DNA from: Oxalobacteraceae bacterium OTU3CAMAD1
GTDB lineage: Bacteria; Pseudomonadota; Gammaproteobacteria; Burkholderiales; Burkholderiaceae_D
Assembly: GCA_024123915.1 (NCBI GenBank)
Contig: CP099650.1
Location: 2,914,001 to 2,978,000, forward strand
Length of the DNA: 64,000 nt
Direction of reading: 5' to 3'
In this document: positions 28,778 through 36,883 of the stretch, piece by piece
Position numbering within the stretch: position 1 is the stretch's first letter
Layout: every line of letters starts with the position of its first letter
Notes under the pieces: generated by a model
Seen by the model: the letters and a program-made list of their open reading frames with translations, nothing else
Database searches by the model: none
What the model was told of the DNA's origin: nothing
Made by a program: the position numbers and the translations under genes

Positions 28778-29194
28778 TCAGAATTCATCGGGGGCCAGGT
28801 CGGCGTCCCCGATCAGCTTGCGCTCGACGTCGGTTTGCAGCACGGTTTGCCAGACTGCGTCGGCCGCGTTCTCGCTCAGCGAACGGATGGCGGCGCGGGC
28901 CGGTGGCAGGCGGGTTTGAAACACGCGCCGTTGCGCGAAGCCGATCCACACTTCGCTGCCCAGGCGCGCCGATGGGCGTTCGTTGATCGACAGCGAGTAG
29001 TGCTCGCTGCCTTCCTTGTCGCGCCAGGCGGCCAGAAAATACTGCGAGAAATCATTGCCGGCGATGGTAATGGTTTGCACGGTCACGACGCCCGCCGCCG
29101 GCTCGGACTCGGGATCGGCGGCCGTGGCGGCTGCGCTCCAAACGCCGCCCAACCCTAACAAGGTCGCGGCGATGACGATGTGACCAGTTGACAT
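28778..29194 (-). CDS. csgE: CsgE curli secretion specificity factor
   Basis: 138 aa with a signal peptide ending near ATAADPE. It has the CsgE frame: TITIAGNDFSQYFLAAWRD, SLSINERPSARLGSEVWIGF, VFQTRLPPAR and the C-terminal LQTDVERKLIGDADLAPDEF. CsgE caps CsgG from the periplasm and gates substrates. It is the first gene of the operon csgE-csgF-csgG-curlin genes. No csgD or csgC homologue is adjacent, unlike in Enterobacteria. Confidence 0.92.
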   Translation of the reverse strand: MSTGHIVIAATLLGLGGVWSAAATAADPESEPAAGVVTVQTITIAGNDFSQYFLAAWRDKEGSEHYSLSINERPSARLGSEVWIGFAQRRVFQTRLPPARAAIRSLSENAADAVWQTVLQTDVERKLIGDADLAPDEF

Positions 29195-29235
29195 GTGAGC
29201 TCGCTGAGATTGGGGGGGCGGAAGGTGTGAAGTTC

Positions 29236-29242
29236 AGTATAG
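29236..29242 (-). promoter_or_regulatory. Possible sigma-S-like -10 element of the curli operon
   Basis: On the minus strand the sequence reads CTATACT, the preferred -10 of RpoS promoters with C at -13, about 42 bases before the csgE ATG. No good -35 hexamer is present at 17 bases, as is common for RpoS promoters. It is the only such element in the 223-base divergent gap. Confidence 0.4.
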
Positions 29243-29417
29243 GAGCCGAGTTCCCTCGCAAATTTGACGACGATCATGCGGGCTCGTCGAGCGTCAAGAA
29301 GGCGGCTGCAATTTGTAGGGCGGAAATTACTTGATTTGCGCACAGCCTCGCAGGTTTGAACAGACTGGTTTCGAGGGCGAAACTTATGCATACTGGCCAC
29401 TCAACAGGAGGTGCAGA

Positions 29418-29750
29418 ATGAATAAATGGCTGATGCTGGGTATTGCTATCGTCGCGGAAACTATCGCGACATCGGCGCTGAAATCGAGCGAGGGGTTTTC
29501 AAAACTGGTGCCGTCGGCGATCGTGCTGGTCGGCTATGGCGTGGCGTTTTATTTCCTGTCGTTGACTTTGCGCTCGATACCGGTGGGCATTGCGTATGCC
29601 GTGTGGTCGGGTGTGGGGATCGTGCTGATCACGGCGGTCGGCTGGGCGTTCTTCGGACAGAAGATGGACGCGCCGGCATTGATCGGCATGGCGCTGATCA
29701 TCGCCGGCGTGGTGATCATGAACGTATTCTCGAGCGCGGGCGCGCACTAA
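29418..29750 (+). CDS. Small multidrug resistance (EmrE/Qac type) transporter
   Basis: 110 aa, the standard SMR length, with four transmembrane helices. The essential Glu is in [14 protein letters not shown] (Glu 14). [17 protein letters not shown] and the terminal helix fit the drug-exporting EmrE/Qac subgroup better than the guanidinium (Gdx) subgroup. It exports cationic compounds in exchange for protons as a dimer. AGGAGG lies 6 bases upstream. Its 3' end has been tandemly duplicated (see 29724-29849). Confidence 0.9.
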   Translation: MNKWLMLGIAIVAETIATSALKSSEGFSKLVPSAIVLVGYGVAFYFLSLTLRSIPVGIAYAVWSGVGIVLITAVGWAFFGQKMDAPALIGMALIIAGVVIMNVFSSAGAH

Positions 29751-29849
29751 GCCGCGACCCGGGGCGTATAAATTCACGCGGAGACGGTATGTATTTTCGA
29801 ACGCCGGCGCGCACTAAGTCGCGACCCGGAGCGTGTAAATTCGCGAGGA
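29724..29849 (+). repeat. 67-base tandem duplication of the SMR gene 3' end
   Basis: The stretch from GTATTCTCGAGCGC through the stop codon to TAAATTC recurs 67 bases later as GTATTTTCGAACGC..., with about 85 per cent identity over some 58 bases. The second copy lies wholly downstream of the stop codon. It runs directly into palindromic element copy 2. Confidence 0.7.
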
Positions 29850-29851
29850 AA

Positions 29852-29949
29852 CACGTAGGGCGGATTAGCGAAGCGTAATCGGCCATGCAGGCGTCGCCAA
29901 CGGCTCAAAGATGGCCGATTACGGCGTTCCGCCTAATCCGCCCTACGTG
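29852..29949. repeat. CACGTAGGGCGG palindromic element, copy 2 (arm order B-A)
   Basis: 98 bases between the convergent SMR and GlxA-type genes. The left inner arm is type B (GCGAAGCG) and the right is type A (GGCGTTCCGCC), so it lies in the opposite orientation to copy 1. Confidence 0.9.
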
Positions 29950-29963
29950 TCTCCGTTGATCAG

Positions 29964-30986
29964 TTAATTGCCCGGTACGATGCCCGTCGTGGCGAACCGC
30001 TCCCGGTACAGCTTGGGCGTGATGCCGAGCTTTTTCTGGAACACGCGCCGCATGTGCGCTTCGTCGCTGAAGCTGGCGCGCGCGGCCACCGTTTTTATCG
30101 GCAGCGCCAGATCCGCCAGCAGCTGCGTGGCGCGCTCGAAACGGCACGCCTCGATGAACGCTTGCGTGCTCAACCCCACCTCTTGCTGGAACACGCGCGT
30201 GAAGTGCCGCTCGCTCATCATCGCCCGCTGCGCCAGCTGCGCGACCGACAACCGCTCATGTAAATTGTCCAATATCCAGTTCTGAATATCGCGGATGTTG
30301 GGCTTGGCCGTGCGCTCGCTCAGCAAATGCGCGCTGAACTGCGACTGCCCACCCGGCCGCTTCAGATACACCACCATTTCGGTCGCCACCTCCAGCGCCA
30401 GGTCGCGGCCGAAATCCTCTTCCACCAACGCCAGCGCCAGATCGATGCCCGCAGTCACGCCCGCCGATGTCCACAGATTGTCCGAGCGAATGAAAATCGC
30501 GTCCGCTTCCACCGAGATCGACGGAAAGTCGGCCTGCAGCCGGTCGGCGACGCTCCAGTGCGTGGTGGCGCGTTTGCCGTCCAGCACGCCGGCCGCCGCG
30601 AGGAAAAACGCGCCCGAACACAAGGCCGCGAGCCGCTTGAGGCGCGGCGCCGAGGCCGCCACCCACTCGACGATGTCAGGCCCGGCGGCAAGTGCGGCCT
30701 GGATGTGGCGTGCGCCGACGACGATGGCGTCGTCCGGCAGGGCCAACGGGCTCAGCGCCTTGGTGGCGTCGAGCGACATCAGGGTATCCGAGCGCACCGG
30801 GCCGATCGCGGTCGAGGCGATGCGCACGTCGTAGCCGGGCGCGCGGCCACGGCGTTGCAGGTGGAGGTTGGCGTACTCGAAAACGGACATCGGTCCGATC
30901 GCTTCCATCGCCTTGAAACCGGCATAGACGACGATATCAACTGTCCTCGCGACCGTACTGGCTGCCGTCGCTGGCTTGGCGTTCAT
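29964..30986 (-). CDS. GlxA family transcriptional regulator (DJ-1/PfpI plus AraC HTH)
   Basis: 340 aa. The N-terminal amidotransferase-like domain (about 10-190) starts VDIVVYAGFKAMEAIGPMSV and has ALCSGAFFLAAAGVLDGKRATTHW with the nucleophile-elbow Cys. The C-terminal AraC double HTH (about 235-335) has RAMMSERHFTRVFQQEVGLS and SFSDEAHMRRVFQKKLGITP. GlxA-type regulators are usually non-catalytic sensors. The start at 30986 is the ATG nearest the conserved domain. It is divergent from the formaldehyde dehydrogenase gene with a gap of 140 bases. Confidence 0.88.
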   Translation of the reverse strand: MNAKPATAASTVARTVDIVVYAGFKAMEAIGPMSVFEYANLHLQRRGRAPGYDVRIASTAIGPVRSDTLMSLDATKALSPLALPDDAIVVGARHIQAALAAGPDIVEWVAASAPRLKRLAALCSGAFFLAAAGVLDGKRATTHWSVADRLQADFPSISVEADAIFIRSDNLWTSAGVTAGIDLALALVEEDFGRDLALEVATEMVVYLKRPGGQSQFSAHLLSERTAKPNIRDIQNWILDNLHERLSVAQLAQRAMMSERHFTRVFQQEVGLSTQAFIEACRFERATQLLADLALPIKTVAARASFSDEAHMRRVFQKKLGITPKLYRERFATTGIVPGN

Positions 30987-31126
30987 GTGTTTGTGGTCAC
31001 TGTTGGTCCTTAAAATCCGGTCATTATGGCACCATTTCCGGCCATTCTCGTCCGTGCGGGGGCGCTTGGCCCGGTGCGGGCGGCACAATGGCGGGCTCCA
31101 ATATCGTCTTATCACGGGAACTGACC

Positions 31127-32233
31127 ATGAAAACCAAAGCTGCCATCGCGTGGCGCGCCGGCGCGCCGCTGACCATCGAAGAAGTCGACCTGCAAGGCCC
31201 CAAGGCCGGCGAGGTGCTGATCGAGCTGAAGGCCACCGGCATTTGCCACACCGATTACTACACGCTGTCCGGCGCCGATCCGGAAGGCATCTTCCCCGCC
31301 ATTCTCGGCCACGAGGGCGCCGGCATCGTCGTCGATGTCGGCCCCGGCGTCAAGACCCTGAAAAAAGACGATCACGTGATTCCGCTGTACACGCCGGAAT
31401 GCCGCGAGTGCAAGTTCTGCCTGTCGCGCAAAACCAATCTGTGCCAGGCGATCCGCTCGACCCAGGGCCGTGGCCTGATGCCGGACGCCACCAGCCGCTT
31501 CTCGCTGGACGGCAAGCCGCTGTTCCATTACATGGGCACTTCCACTTTCTCCAACTACATCGTGGTGCCGGAAATCGCGCTGGCCAAGATCCGCGAAGAC
31601 GCGCCGTTCGACAAGGTGTGCTACATCGGTTGCGGCGTGACCACCGGGGTCGGCGCCGTGCTGTTCTCGGCCAAGGTGGAGGCGGGCGCCAACGTCGTCG
31701 TGTTCGGCCTGGGCGGCATCGGCCTGAACGTGATCCAGGCGGCGCGCATGGTCGGCGCCGACAAGATTATCGGCGTCGATATCAACCCGGCGCGCCAGGA
31801 GATCGCGCGCAAGTTCGGCATGACGCATTTCATTAATCCGAACGAGGTCGAGAACGTCGTCGACAGCATTGTGCAGCTCACCGACGGTGGCGCCGACTAC
31901 AGCTTCGAGTGCGTCGGCAACACCACGCTGATGCGCCAGGCGCTCGAGTGCACGCACAAGGGCTGGGGCAAGTCCTTCATCATCGGCGTGGCGGCGGCGG
32001 GGCAGGAGATTTCGACCCGGCCGTTCCAGCTGGTCACGGGACGCGAGTGGCGCGGCTCGGCCTTCGGCGGCGCGCGCGGCCGCACCGACGTGCCGAAGAT
32101 CGTCGATTGGTATATGGAGGGCAAGCTCAATATCGACGACCTGATCACCCACCGGCTGCCGCTGGAGCGCATCAACGAAGGTTTCGATTTGATGAAAAGC
32201 GGGGAGTCGATTCGCTCGGTGGTGCTGTATTAA
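31127..32233 (+). CDS. frmA: S-(hydroxymethyl)glutathione dehydrogenase / class III alcohol dehydrogenase
   Basis: 368 aa. It has the zinc MDR fold: catalytic-zinc Cys 40 in GICHTD, GHEGAG near 61, structural-zinc cysteines in CRECKFCLSRKTNLC (about 92-106), NAD motif GLGGIGL near 190 and SRPFQLV-like TRPFQLVTGREWRGSAFGG, typical of the glutathione-dependent class. It oxidises the formaldehyde-glutathione adduct. It lies alone, without frmR or frmB; the GlxA-type gene is divergent. It is also called adhC. Confidence 0.95.
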   Translation: MKTKAAIAWRAGAPLTIEEVDLQGPKAGEVLIELKATGICHTDYYTLSGADPEGIFPAILGHEGAGIVVDVGPGVKTLKKDDHVIPLYTPECRECKFCLSRKTNLCQAIRSTQGRGLMPDATSRFSLDGKPLFHYMGTSTFSNYIVVPEIALAKIREDAPFDKVCYIGCGVTTGVGAVLFSAKVEAGANVVVFGLGGIGLNVIQAARMVGADKIIGVDINPARQEIARKFGMTHFINPNEVENVVDSIVQLTDGGADYSFECVGNTTLMRQALECTHKGWGKSFIIGVAAAGQEISTRPFQLVTGREWRGSAFGGARGRTDVPKIVDWYMEGKLNIDDLITHRLPLERINEGFDLMKSGESIRSVVLY

Positions 32234-32303
32234 TTAGTATGACAGCGGCCTGCGCCGCAGCGTAGAATTGGCATCTTTTGCTCAGTACAAGGATGTCATC
32301 GTG

Positions 32304-32987
32304 ATGCGTTTCGCGTGCAAGACCGTGTTGGCGATATTCCTGCTGGCGGCCGCCTATTTGGGGCTGGTCGCCGTCTGGGCGTCGACATCCTTCAACGCCG
32401 TCATGCAGGCGGTGCCCGCGCCGCCGATGATGCCGCTTTCCGCGCGCCAGACCGCCATCCTGTTGCGGGTCGAGGACCCCACTTTCTTCAAACATTCCGG
32501 CGTGAGCCTGGCCGAGGGGCAGGGCGTGGCCACGATCTCGTCGGCGGTCGCGCGCGACCTCTATTTGTCCGACCGGCATTTGTCCGGCGTCTCCGGCGTG
32601 TTGCAGCGCTTTTACAGCCGCGTTTTCGATTGCTGCAAGAAGTTCGACCTGGGCCGCGACGTCATGGCGTTTGTGTTGAACGCGAAGCTGCCCAAGCGTA
32701 ACCAGTTGGCCCTGTATGTGGCCGACGTTTACATGGGCAGCCAGGACGGCAAGCAGGTCATCGGGTTGTCGATGGCATCGTCAACCTACCTTGGCAAGCC
32801 GCTCGATGAGGTGAGCGAGCCGGAATTCATCGGTCTGGTGGCGATGATCAAGGCGCCGAACCAATACCATCCGATGTTGCATCCAGAGCAGCATGCCGCC
32901 CGCGCAATGCGGATTCAAACGTTGCTCGATGGAAAGTGCAAGCCGGACGGCTGGTTCGATACCGTTTATGACGCCTGCCAGCAATAG
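32304..32987 (+). CDS. Small membrane-anchored transglycosylase (GT51-like) domain protein
   Basis: 227 aa with one N-terminal transmembrane anchor (about 4-25). ILLRVEDPTFFKHSGVSL resembles the E-D-x-x-F-x-x-H-x-G motif of GT51 peptidoglycan transglycosylases, and LPKRNQLALYVADVYMG and LVAMIKAPNQYHPMLHPE match later GT51 motifs. It is much shorter than MtgA, and the first catalytic Glu is in VEDPTFF. It may polymerise glycan strands or be a degenerate member. AAGG precedes the start; GTG at 32301 is an alternative. Confidence 0.75.
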   Translation: MRFACKTVLAIFLLAAAYLGLVAVWASTSFNAVMQAVPAPPMMPLSARQTAILLRVEDPTFFKHSGVSLAEGQGVATISSAVARDLYLSDRHLSGVSGVLQRFYSRVFDCCKKFDLGRDVMAFVLNAKLPKRNQLALYVADVYMGSQDGKQVIGLSMASSTYLGKPLDEVSEPEFIGLVAMIKAPNQYHPMLHPEQHAARAMRIQTLLDGKCKPDGWFDTVYDACQQ

Positions 32988-33140
32988 TTAATGTAAGATC
33001 GATCTAAAGATTCTATTCGGACAGTATTGATTTTCGCGCAAATGTCGCCACATACTTGGGGATGAAATTTAAAGGCCGTTCCGCGACATCCCGTCGCCGG
33101 ACGAGTGTTGATAATTTGAAACTTTAAATGGGAGACCAGT

Positions 33141-33716
33141 ATGGCGATCAGTTTGCAAAAAGGCGGTAACGTCAACCTCAGCAAGGAAGCACCCGGCCTG
33201 ACCAAGGTCGTTATCGGCCTGGGCTGGGACCCACGCTCCACCGACGGCGCGGCGTTCGACCTGGACGGCAGCGCCTTCATGCTCAAGGCCGACGGTAAAG
33301 TGCGCGGCGATAGCGACTTCATCTTCTACAATAACCTCAAATCGACCGACGGCTCGCTGGTCCACAATGGCGACAACACCACCGGCCAGGGCGACGGCGA
33401 CGACGAGACCCTGACCGTCGACCTGTCCGCCGTGCCGGCCGATATCGACCGCCTGTCCTTCTGCGTGACCATTCACGAAGCCGAACAGCGCAAGCAAAAC
33501 TTCGGTATGGTGGGCAAGGCCTTCATCCGCTGCCTGAACGCCAACGGCAACGCCGAACTGGCCCGTTACGACCTGTCGGAAGATAGCTCTGTGGAAACGG
33601 CAATGATTTTCGGCGAGCTGTATCGCGCCGGCGCGGAGTGGAAATTCAAGGCGGTCGGCCAAGGATTCAAAGGCGGCCTCGGCCCGCTGGCGCGCTCGTT
33701 CGGCGTCAACGCTTAA
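33141..33716 (+). CDS. terD: TerD family tellurium/stress response protein
   Basis: 191 aa, the normal TerD/TerE length. [20 protein letters not shown] opens the domain; [22 protein letters not shown] and [21 protein letters not shown] carry the acidic calcium-binding residues; it ends [20 protein letters not shown]. TerD proteins bind calcium and are tied to tellurite, phage and oxidative-stress responses. A strong GGGAGACC site precedes it. A 21-bp hairpin separates it from the ter-linked operon downstream. Confidence 0.95.
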   Translation: MAISLQKGGNVNLSKEAPGLTKVVIGLGWDPRSTDGAAFDLDGSAFMLKADGKVRGDSDFIFYNNLKSTDGSLVHNGDNTTGQGDGDDETLTVDLSAVPADIDRLSFCVTIHEAEQRKQNFGMVGKAFIRCLNANGNAELARYDLSEDSSVETAMIFGELYRAGAEWKFKAVGQGFKGGLGPLARSFGVNA

Positions 33717-33754
33717 CACCTAGCAACTAGTATTCAACGGCGCCCGTCGCGCGC

Positions 33755-33800
33755 CGCACGTGCAAACCGGGAGGCGCTGGCCTCCCGGTTTGCACGTGCG
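33755..33800. repeat. 21-bp perfect hairpin between terD and the ATP-grasp operon
   Basis: Arms at 33755-33775 and 33780-33800 are exact reverse complements (CGCACGTGCAAACCGGGAGGC and its complement) with a GCTG tetraloop. No T-run follows, so it is not a standard terminator. It begins 39 bases after the terD stop. Confidence 0.9.
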
Positions 33801-33878
33801 CGCAAGGTCTACGCGCATGCGCGCCGCACACACGCTGTTTTTCACCATCGTTACATCATTGTTTTACATGAGGATTGC

Positions 33879-33935
33879 ATGAGCATTTATCTGAGCACGG
33901 GACCGCACACCTTTTTGTCCGGGGCGTTCCTGTGA
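33879..33935 (+). CDS. Possible 18-codon leader ORF coupled to the ATP-grasp gene
   Basis: ATG at 33879 with AGGA 4 bases upstream opens an 18-codon frame (MSIYLSTGPHTFLSGAFL) whose TGA overlaps the likely GTG start of the ATP-grasp gene (GTGA, 33932-33935). No family match is expected at this length. It could be a real leader peptide giving translational coupling, or chance. Confidence 0.4.
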   Translation: MSIYLSTGPHTFLSGAFL

Positions 33936-34978
33936 GCGCGCCGGAACGGGTTTGCCGCGTCTGGTATAACAGCGCCTTCTCGTCCATCGCGAACGTGCTC
34001 ACGCTCATCCGCGAGGCCGACCACGCCGGTCGGTTCCATACCATTTACACGCACCCGCACGCCCATACCCCGGCGGCCGGCGCCGCGCACGAGTTCCACC
34101 TCGAGCCCAAAGGCCTGACGGCGGCCGAGTATGTCGACTGGTGCCTGGAATTCTGCCGCGAGCACAAGGTGGACGTGTTCGCGCCGGCCAAGCACGCGTC
34201 CGCGCTGAGCGCGGCGCGCGGGCGCTTCCTCGAGCATGGCATCCGCGTGCTCAGCGCGGCCGCCTCCGACAAGCTCGACATCATCGACGACAAGGCCGCC
34301 TTCTACGCCGGCGTGGATCTGCCGCTGGCGCCGCCGCCGGAATTCCGCATCTTCAAGGACATCGCCCAGTTCGAGGCCGCCCACGCGGAGCTGCGTCCGC
34401 TGCACAAGGAGCTGTGCGTCAAGCCGGCGCGTTCGGTCTACGGCCTCGGCTTCAGCGTGCTGGACGAGGAGCGCAGCAGCGCCGCGCTGCTGCTGGCCGG
34501 AACCAGCTACCGCATCGGCCTGGGCGACCTGCGCCGTGGCTTGGCCGAGCTGGAAACCTTCCGCACCATGCTGCTGATGGAATACCTCGACGGCTACGAA
34601 TACAGCGTCGATTGCGTCGGCGCCAACGGCCATCTGGTCAGCGCGGTGGCGCGCAAGAAGCTGCCGCAGCCCGGCTACGGCCAGGTGATCGAGGTGCGCG
34701 CCGACATCGTCGAATCGTGCGCCAAACTGGCGGCCGATTTCGGCCTGAGCGGCATGTTCAATGTGCAGTTCCGCGAAGGCCAGGGCAGCTTGCGCCTGCT
34801 GGAGATCAACGCCCGCGCCTCGGGCGGCATCGGCATGGCTTGCCTGGCCGGGCCGAACCTGCCTTACCTGGCGTTGATCAGCTTTGTTGACGGCCATACA
34901 GGGTTCACGCCCGAGCAACTGGCGGTGCGCGACGGCATGCGCGTAGGCGAGCTGGGCACGGCGGTGGCATTGCCATGA
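33932..34978 (+). CDS. ATP-grasp protein of the ter-linked operon
   Basis: 348 aa. It begins ERVCRVWYNSAFSSIANVLTLI, a preATP-grasp-like fold. An ATP-grasp domain follows, with KELCVKPARSVYGLGFSV (about 167-185), LLMEYLDGYEYSVDCV and LRLLEINARASGGIGM (metal-binding Glu and Asn). It probably ligates a carboxylate to an amine. Only weak starts exist: GTG 33932, coupled to the 18-codon leader, or TTG 33875. The stop overlaps the next ATG. It is the first of six overlapping genes of the type predicted by comparative genomics to make a nucleoside-like metabolite in ter systems. Confidence 0.88.
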   Translation: MSAPERVCRVWYNSAFSSIANVLTLIREADHAGRFHTIYTHPHAHTPAAGAAHEFHLEPKGLTAAEYVDWCLEFCREHKVDVFAPAKHASALSAARGRFLEHGIRVLSAAASDKLDIIDDKAAFYAGVDLPLAPPPEFRIFKDIAQFEAAHAELRPLHKELCVKPARSVYGLGFSVLDEERSSAALLLAGTSYRIGLGDLRRGLAELETFRTMLLMEYLDGYEYSVDCVGANGHLVSAVARKKLPQPGYGQVIEVRADIVESCAKLAADFGLSGMFNVQFREGQGSLRLLEINARASGGIGMACLAGPNLPYLALISFVDGHTGFTPEQLAVRDGMRVGELGTAVALP

Positions 34979-36153
34979 ACGGGCCTTCGCCATTCCTGGG
35001 CAGCGTCGAGGTGGAACTGCCGACCGGGACGCTGGAGCTGCGCGTCACCGGCAGCGAGTTTCCGCCCGACAGCCTGCTGGGCTTTGCCGCGCGCGACAAC
35101 GCCAAGCGCGGCTTCCTGTTCCTGAGCAAGGTGCTGGGCAAGCACTGGCCGGTCACGCCGCAGCGCATGGCCGAGATCCACGAGAGCCTGGCGGCCGGCG
35201 TGCCGGAGCTGCCGGGACCGGTGGTATTCATCTCGATGGCGGAAACCGGCATCGGCCTGGGGCAGGGCATGTTCGAGGCGTGGCAACGCGCGCATCCGGA
35301 CCAGCCGGCGCTGTTTATGCACACCACCCGCTACCGGGTCGGCAATGAACCGCTGATCGAATTCGAGGAGGCGCACAGCCACGCGCCGCGCCAGTTCCTG
35401 CACTGGCCGGCCGATCCGGCGCAGCGCGAGTTGTTCGCAGGCATGCGCTCGCTGGTGCTGGTCGACGACGAAGCCAGCACCGGTAACACCTTCGTCAACC
35501 TGCTGAATGCTTGCCGCCAGGTGCAACCGGACATTGGCCACTTGCATCTCGCTGTGATCACCAACTTCATGGGCGAGCAGGGCGTCGAAGCCTTGGCGCA
35601 ACGCTGCGCCTTGCCGATGACCCTGGGCGCTTGCATGCATGGCAGCTACCGCTTCACGGCAGGTACGATGGAATCGGGCGCGGCGCCGGCGCAGCGTTTC
35701 GACGCCCATGCCGAGCGTGGCGCCAGCGACCAGTTCGGCCGTCGCGGCCGCACCACGGCGTTGCGCCTGCCGCAGGCGGTGGTGTCCGGCCTGGCCGCCG
35801 ACATCGGCGCCGGCCACAAAGTGCTGGTGCTGGGCACGGGCGAGTTCATGCACGCCGCCTATGCGCTGGGCGCCGGATTGGTGCGCGACGGCGTCGAGGT
35901 GCTGGTGCAGTCGACCACGCGCTCGCCGATCCGCCGCTGGGGCGCGGTGGCGCACACCTTGGCATTCGCCGACAACTATGGCGAAGGCATCCCCAATTTT
36001 TTGTACAACGTCGCCCCCGGTCAGTACGACCATGTTTTTATTTGCCACGAGACGCCGCCCAACGCCGCGTTGTTCGAGCTGGCCGCGCTGCTCAAGGCGC
36101 GGCTGTTCCATTTTAAGAGTGAGGCCCTGATTGAAGAAATTCCTGTTTGCTGA
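34975..36153 (+). CDS. Phosphoribosyltransferase with C-terminal TRSP domain (ter-linked)
   Basis: 392 aa. The PRPP-binding loop is VLVDDEASTGNTF (about 161-173), preceded by a PRTase core with GFAARDNAKRGFLFLSKVLG and VVFISMAETGIGLGQG. The C-terminal domain contains TTRSPI (about 314-319), the signature for which the TRSP domain is named, and VLVLGTGEFMHAAYALG. Together these match the PRTase_2-TRSP architecture known from ter-linked operons. It probably transfers or removes a phosphoribosyl group. ATGA overlap upstream; its end overlaps the HAD gene by 23 bases. Confidence 0.88.
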   Translation: MNGPSPFLGSVEVELPTGTLELRVTGSEFPPDSLLGFAARDNAKRGFLFLSKVLGKHWPVTPQRMAEIHESLAAGVPELPGPVVFISMAETGIGLGQGMFEAWQRAHPDQPALFMHTTRYRVGNEPLIEFEEAHSHAPRQFLHWPADPAQRELFAGMRSLVLVDDEASTGNTFVNLLNACRQVQPDIGHLHLAVITNFMGEQGVEALAQRCALPMTLGACMHGSYRFTAGTMESGAAPAQRFDAHAERGASDQFGRRGRTTALRLPQAVVSGLAADIGAGHKVLVLGTGEFMHAAYALGAGLVRDGVEVLVQSTTRSPIRRWGAVAHTLAFADNYGEGIPNFLYNVAPGQYDHVFICHETPPNAALFELAALLKARLFHFKSEALIEEIPVC

Positions 36154-36883
36154 CCTGGACGACACACTGTTCCAATCGCTGGAAAAGTGTTCCGGCCGCG
36201 ACGACCTCGAACCGGCCGCCGTGCTCAAGGACGGGGTCGCCTGTTCGTTCACCACGGCCGGCCAGCGCGCGATGTTCGAGTTCATGAATGACGGCATGAC
36301 CATCATTCCCGCGACCGCGCGCAACCAGGATGCCTACAGCCGCGTCAAGATCGACTTCACCAGCTACGCCGTGATCAACTACGGCGGCGTGGTGCTGCTG
36401 CCCGACGGCAGCGCCGACCGTTCGTGGCTGGAACGCATGCGCCCGGCGATGCTGGCCGCGCAGGACGGCCTGGCCGAACTGGGCCGCCTGATCGACGCCT
36501 ACGTCGAAGCCGCCGGCCAGAGCAGCCGCACCCGCATCGTCGAGGATTACTCGATTCCGTTCTATCTGCTGATCAAGGATGCCGACAAGATCGCCGCCCG
36601 CCTCGAGCCGATCGAGCGCGAGGTGGTGATTCCGTGGCTCGAGGCGCGCGGCCATGACTATTTCCTCCACCGCAACGCCAACAACCTGGCCATCCTGCCC
36701 AACGCGCTGAACAAGTCGCACGCGGTCGCCTACGTCACCGAGCTGCTGCGCGCCGAGCATGGCGCTATCCTGACCTTCGGCATCGGCGACAGCCGTTCGG
36801 ACGCGCGCTTCATGGCCGCGTGCGACTACGCCATCGTGCCGCGCGGCACGCAACTGGCAGGGGTCGCCCTGGAGCCGCTATGA
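36131..36883 (+). CDS. HAD family phosphatase (ter-linked)
   Basis: 250 aa. Motif I FADLDDTLFQS is near residue 6, motif II is in TIIPATARN, the motif III Lys is in NALNKSHAV and motif IV is GIGDSRSDARF. The domain plan fits small-molecule phosphatases with a C2-type cap. It probably dephosphorylates the nucleotide-like intermediate. The start is TTG with GAGG 6 bases upstream, inside the end of the PRTase gene; ATGA overlap with the next gene. The weak start may keep its level low. Confidence 0.88.
   Translation: MKKFLFADLDDTLFQSLEKCSGRDDLEPAAVLKDGVACSFTTAGQRAMFEFMNDGMTIIPATARNQDAYSRVKIDFTSYAVINYGGVVLLPDGSADRSWLERMRPAMLAAQDGLAELGRLIDAYVEAAGQSSRTRIVEDYSIPFYLLIKDADKIAARLEPIEREVVIPWLEARGHDYFLHRNANNLAILPNALNKSHAVAYVTELLRAEHGAILTFGIGDSRSDARFMAACDYAIVPRGTQLAGVALEPL

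Noticed and set aside
29269..29277. Fifth TetR operator (ATGATCGTC core between csgE and the SMR gene)
   Set aside because: Only 9 core bases match; the outer TATGA/TCATA arms are missing.
29315..29329. Sixth, partial copy of the GTAGGGCGGATTA element
   Set aside because: Only GTAGGGCGG and a displaced ATTA match; no second arm is present.
29195..29417. Guanidine riboswitch before the SMR gene
   Set aside because: I see no conserved guanidine-I stems, and the protein fits the EmrE/Qac rather than the Gdx subgroup.
33108..33130. Promoter with TTGATA before terD
   Set aside because: No -10 hexamer at the right distance; the spacing would place it inside the ribosome-binding site.
33875..33935. 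Frameshift at the start of the ATP-grasp gene
   Set aside because: The overlap GTGA and the ribosome-binding site of the mini-ORF explain the layout without an error; kept only as an alternative until relatives are compared.
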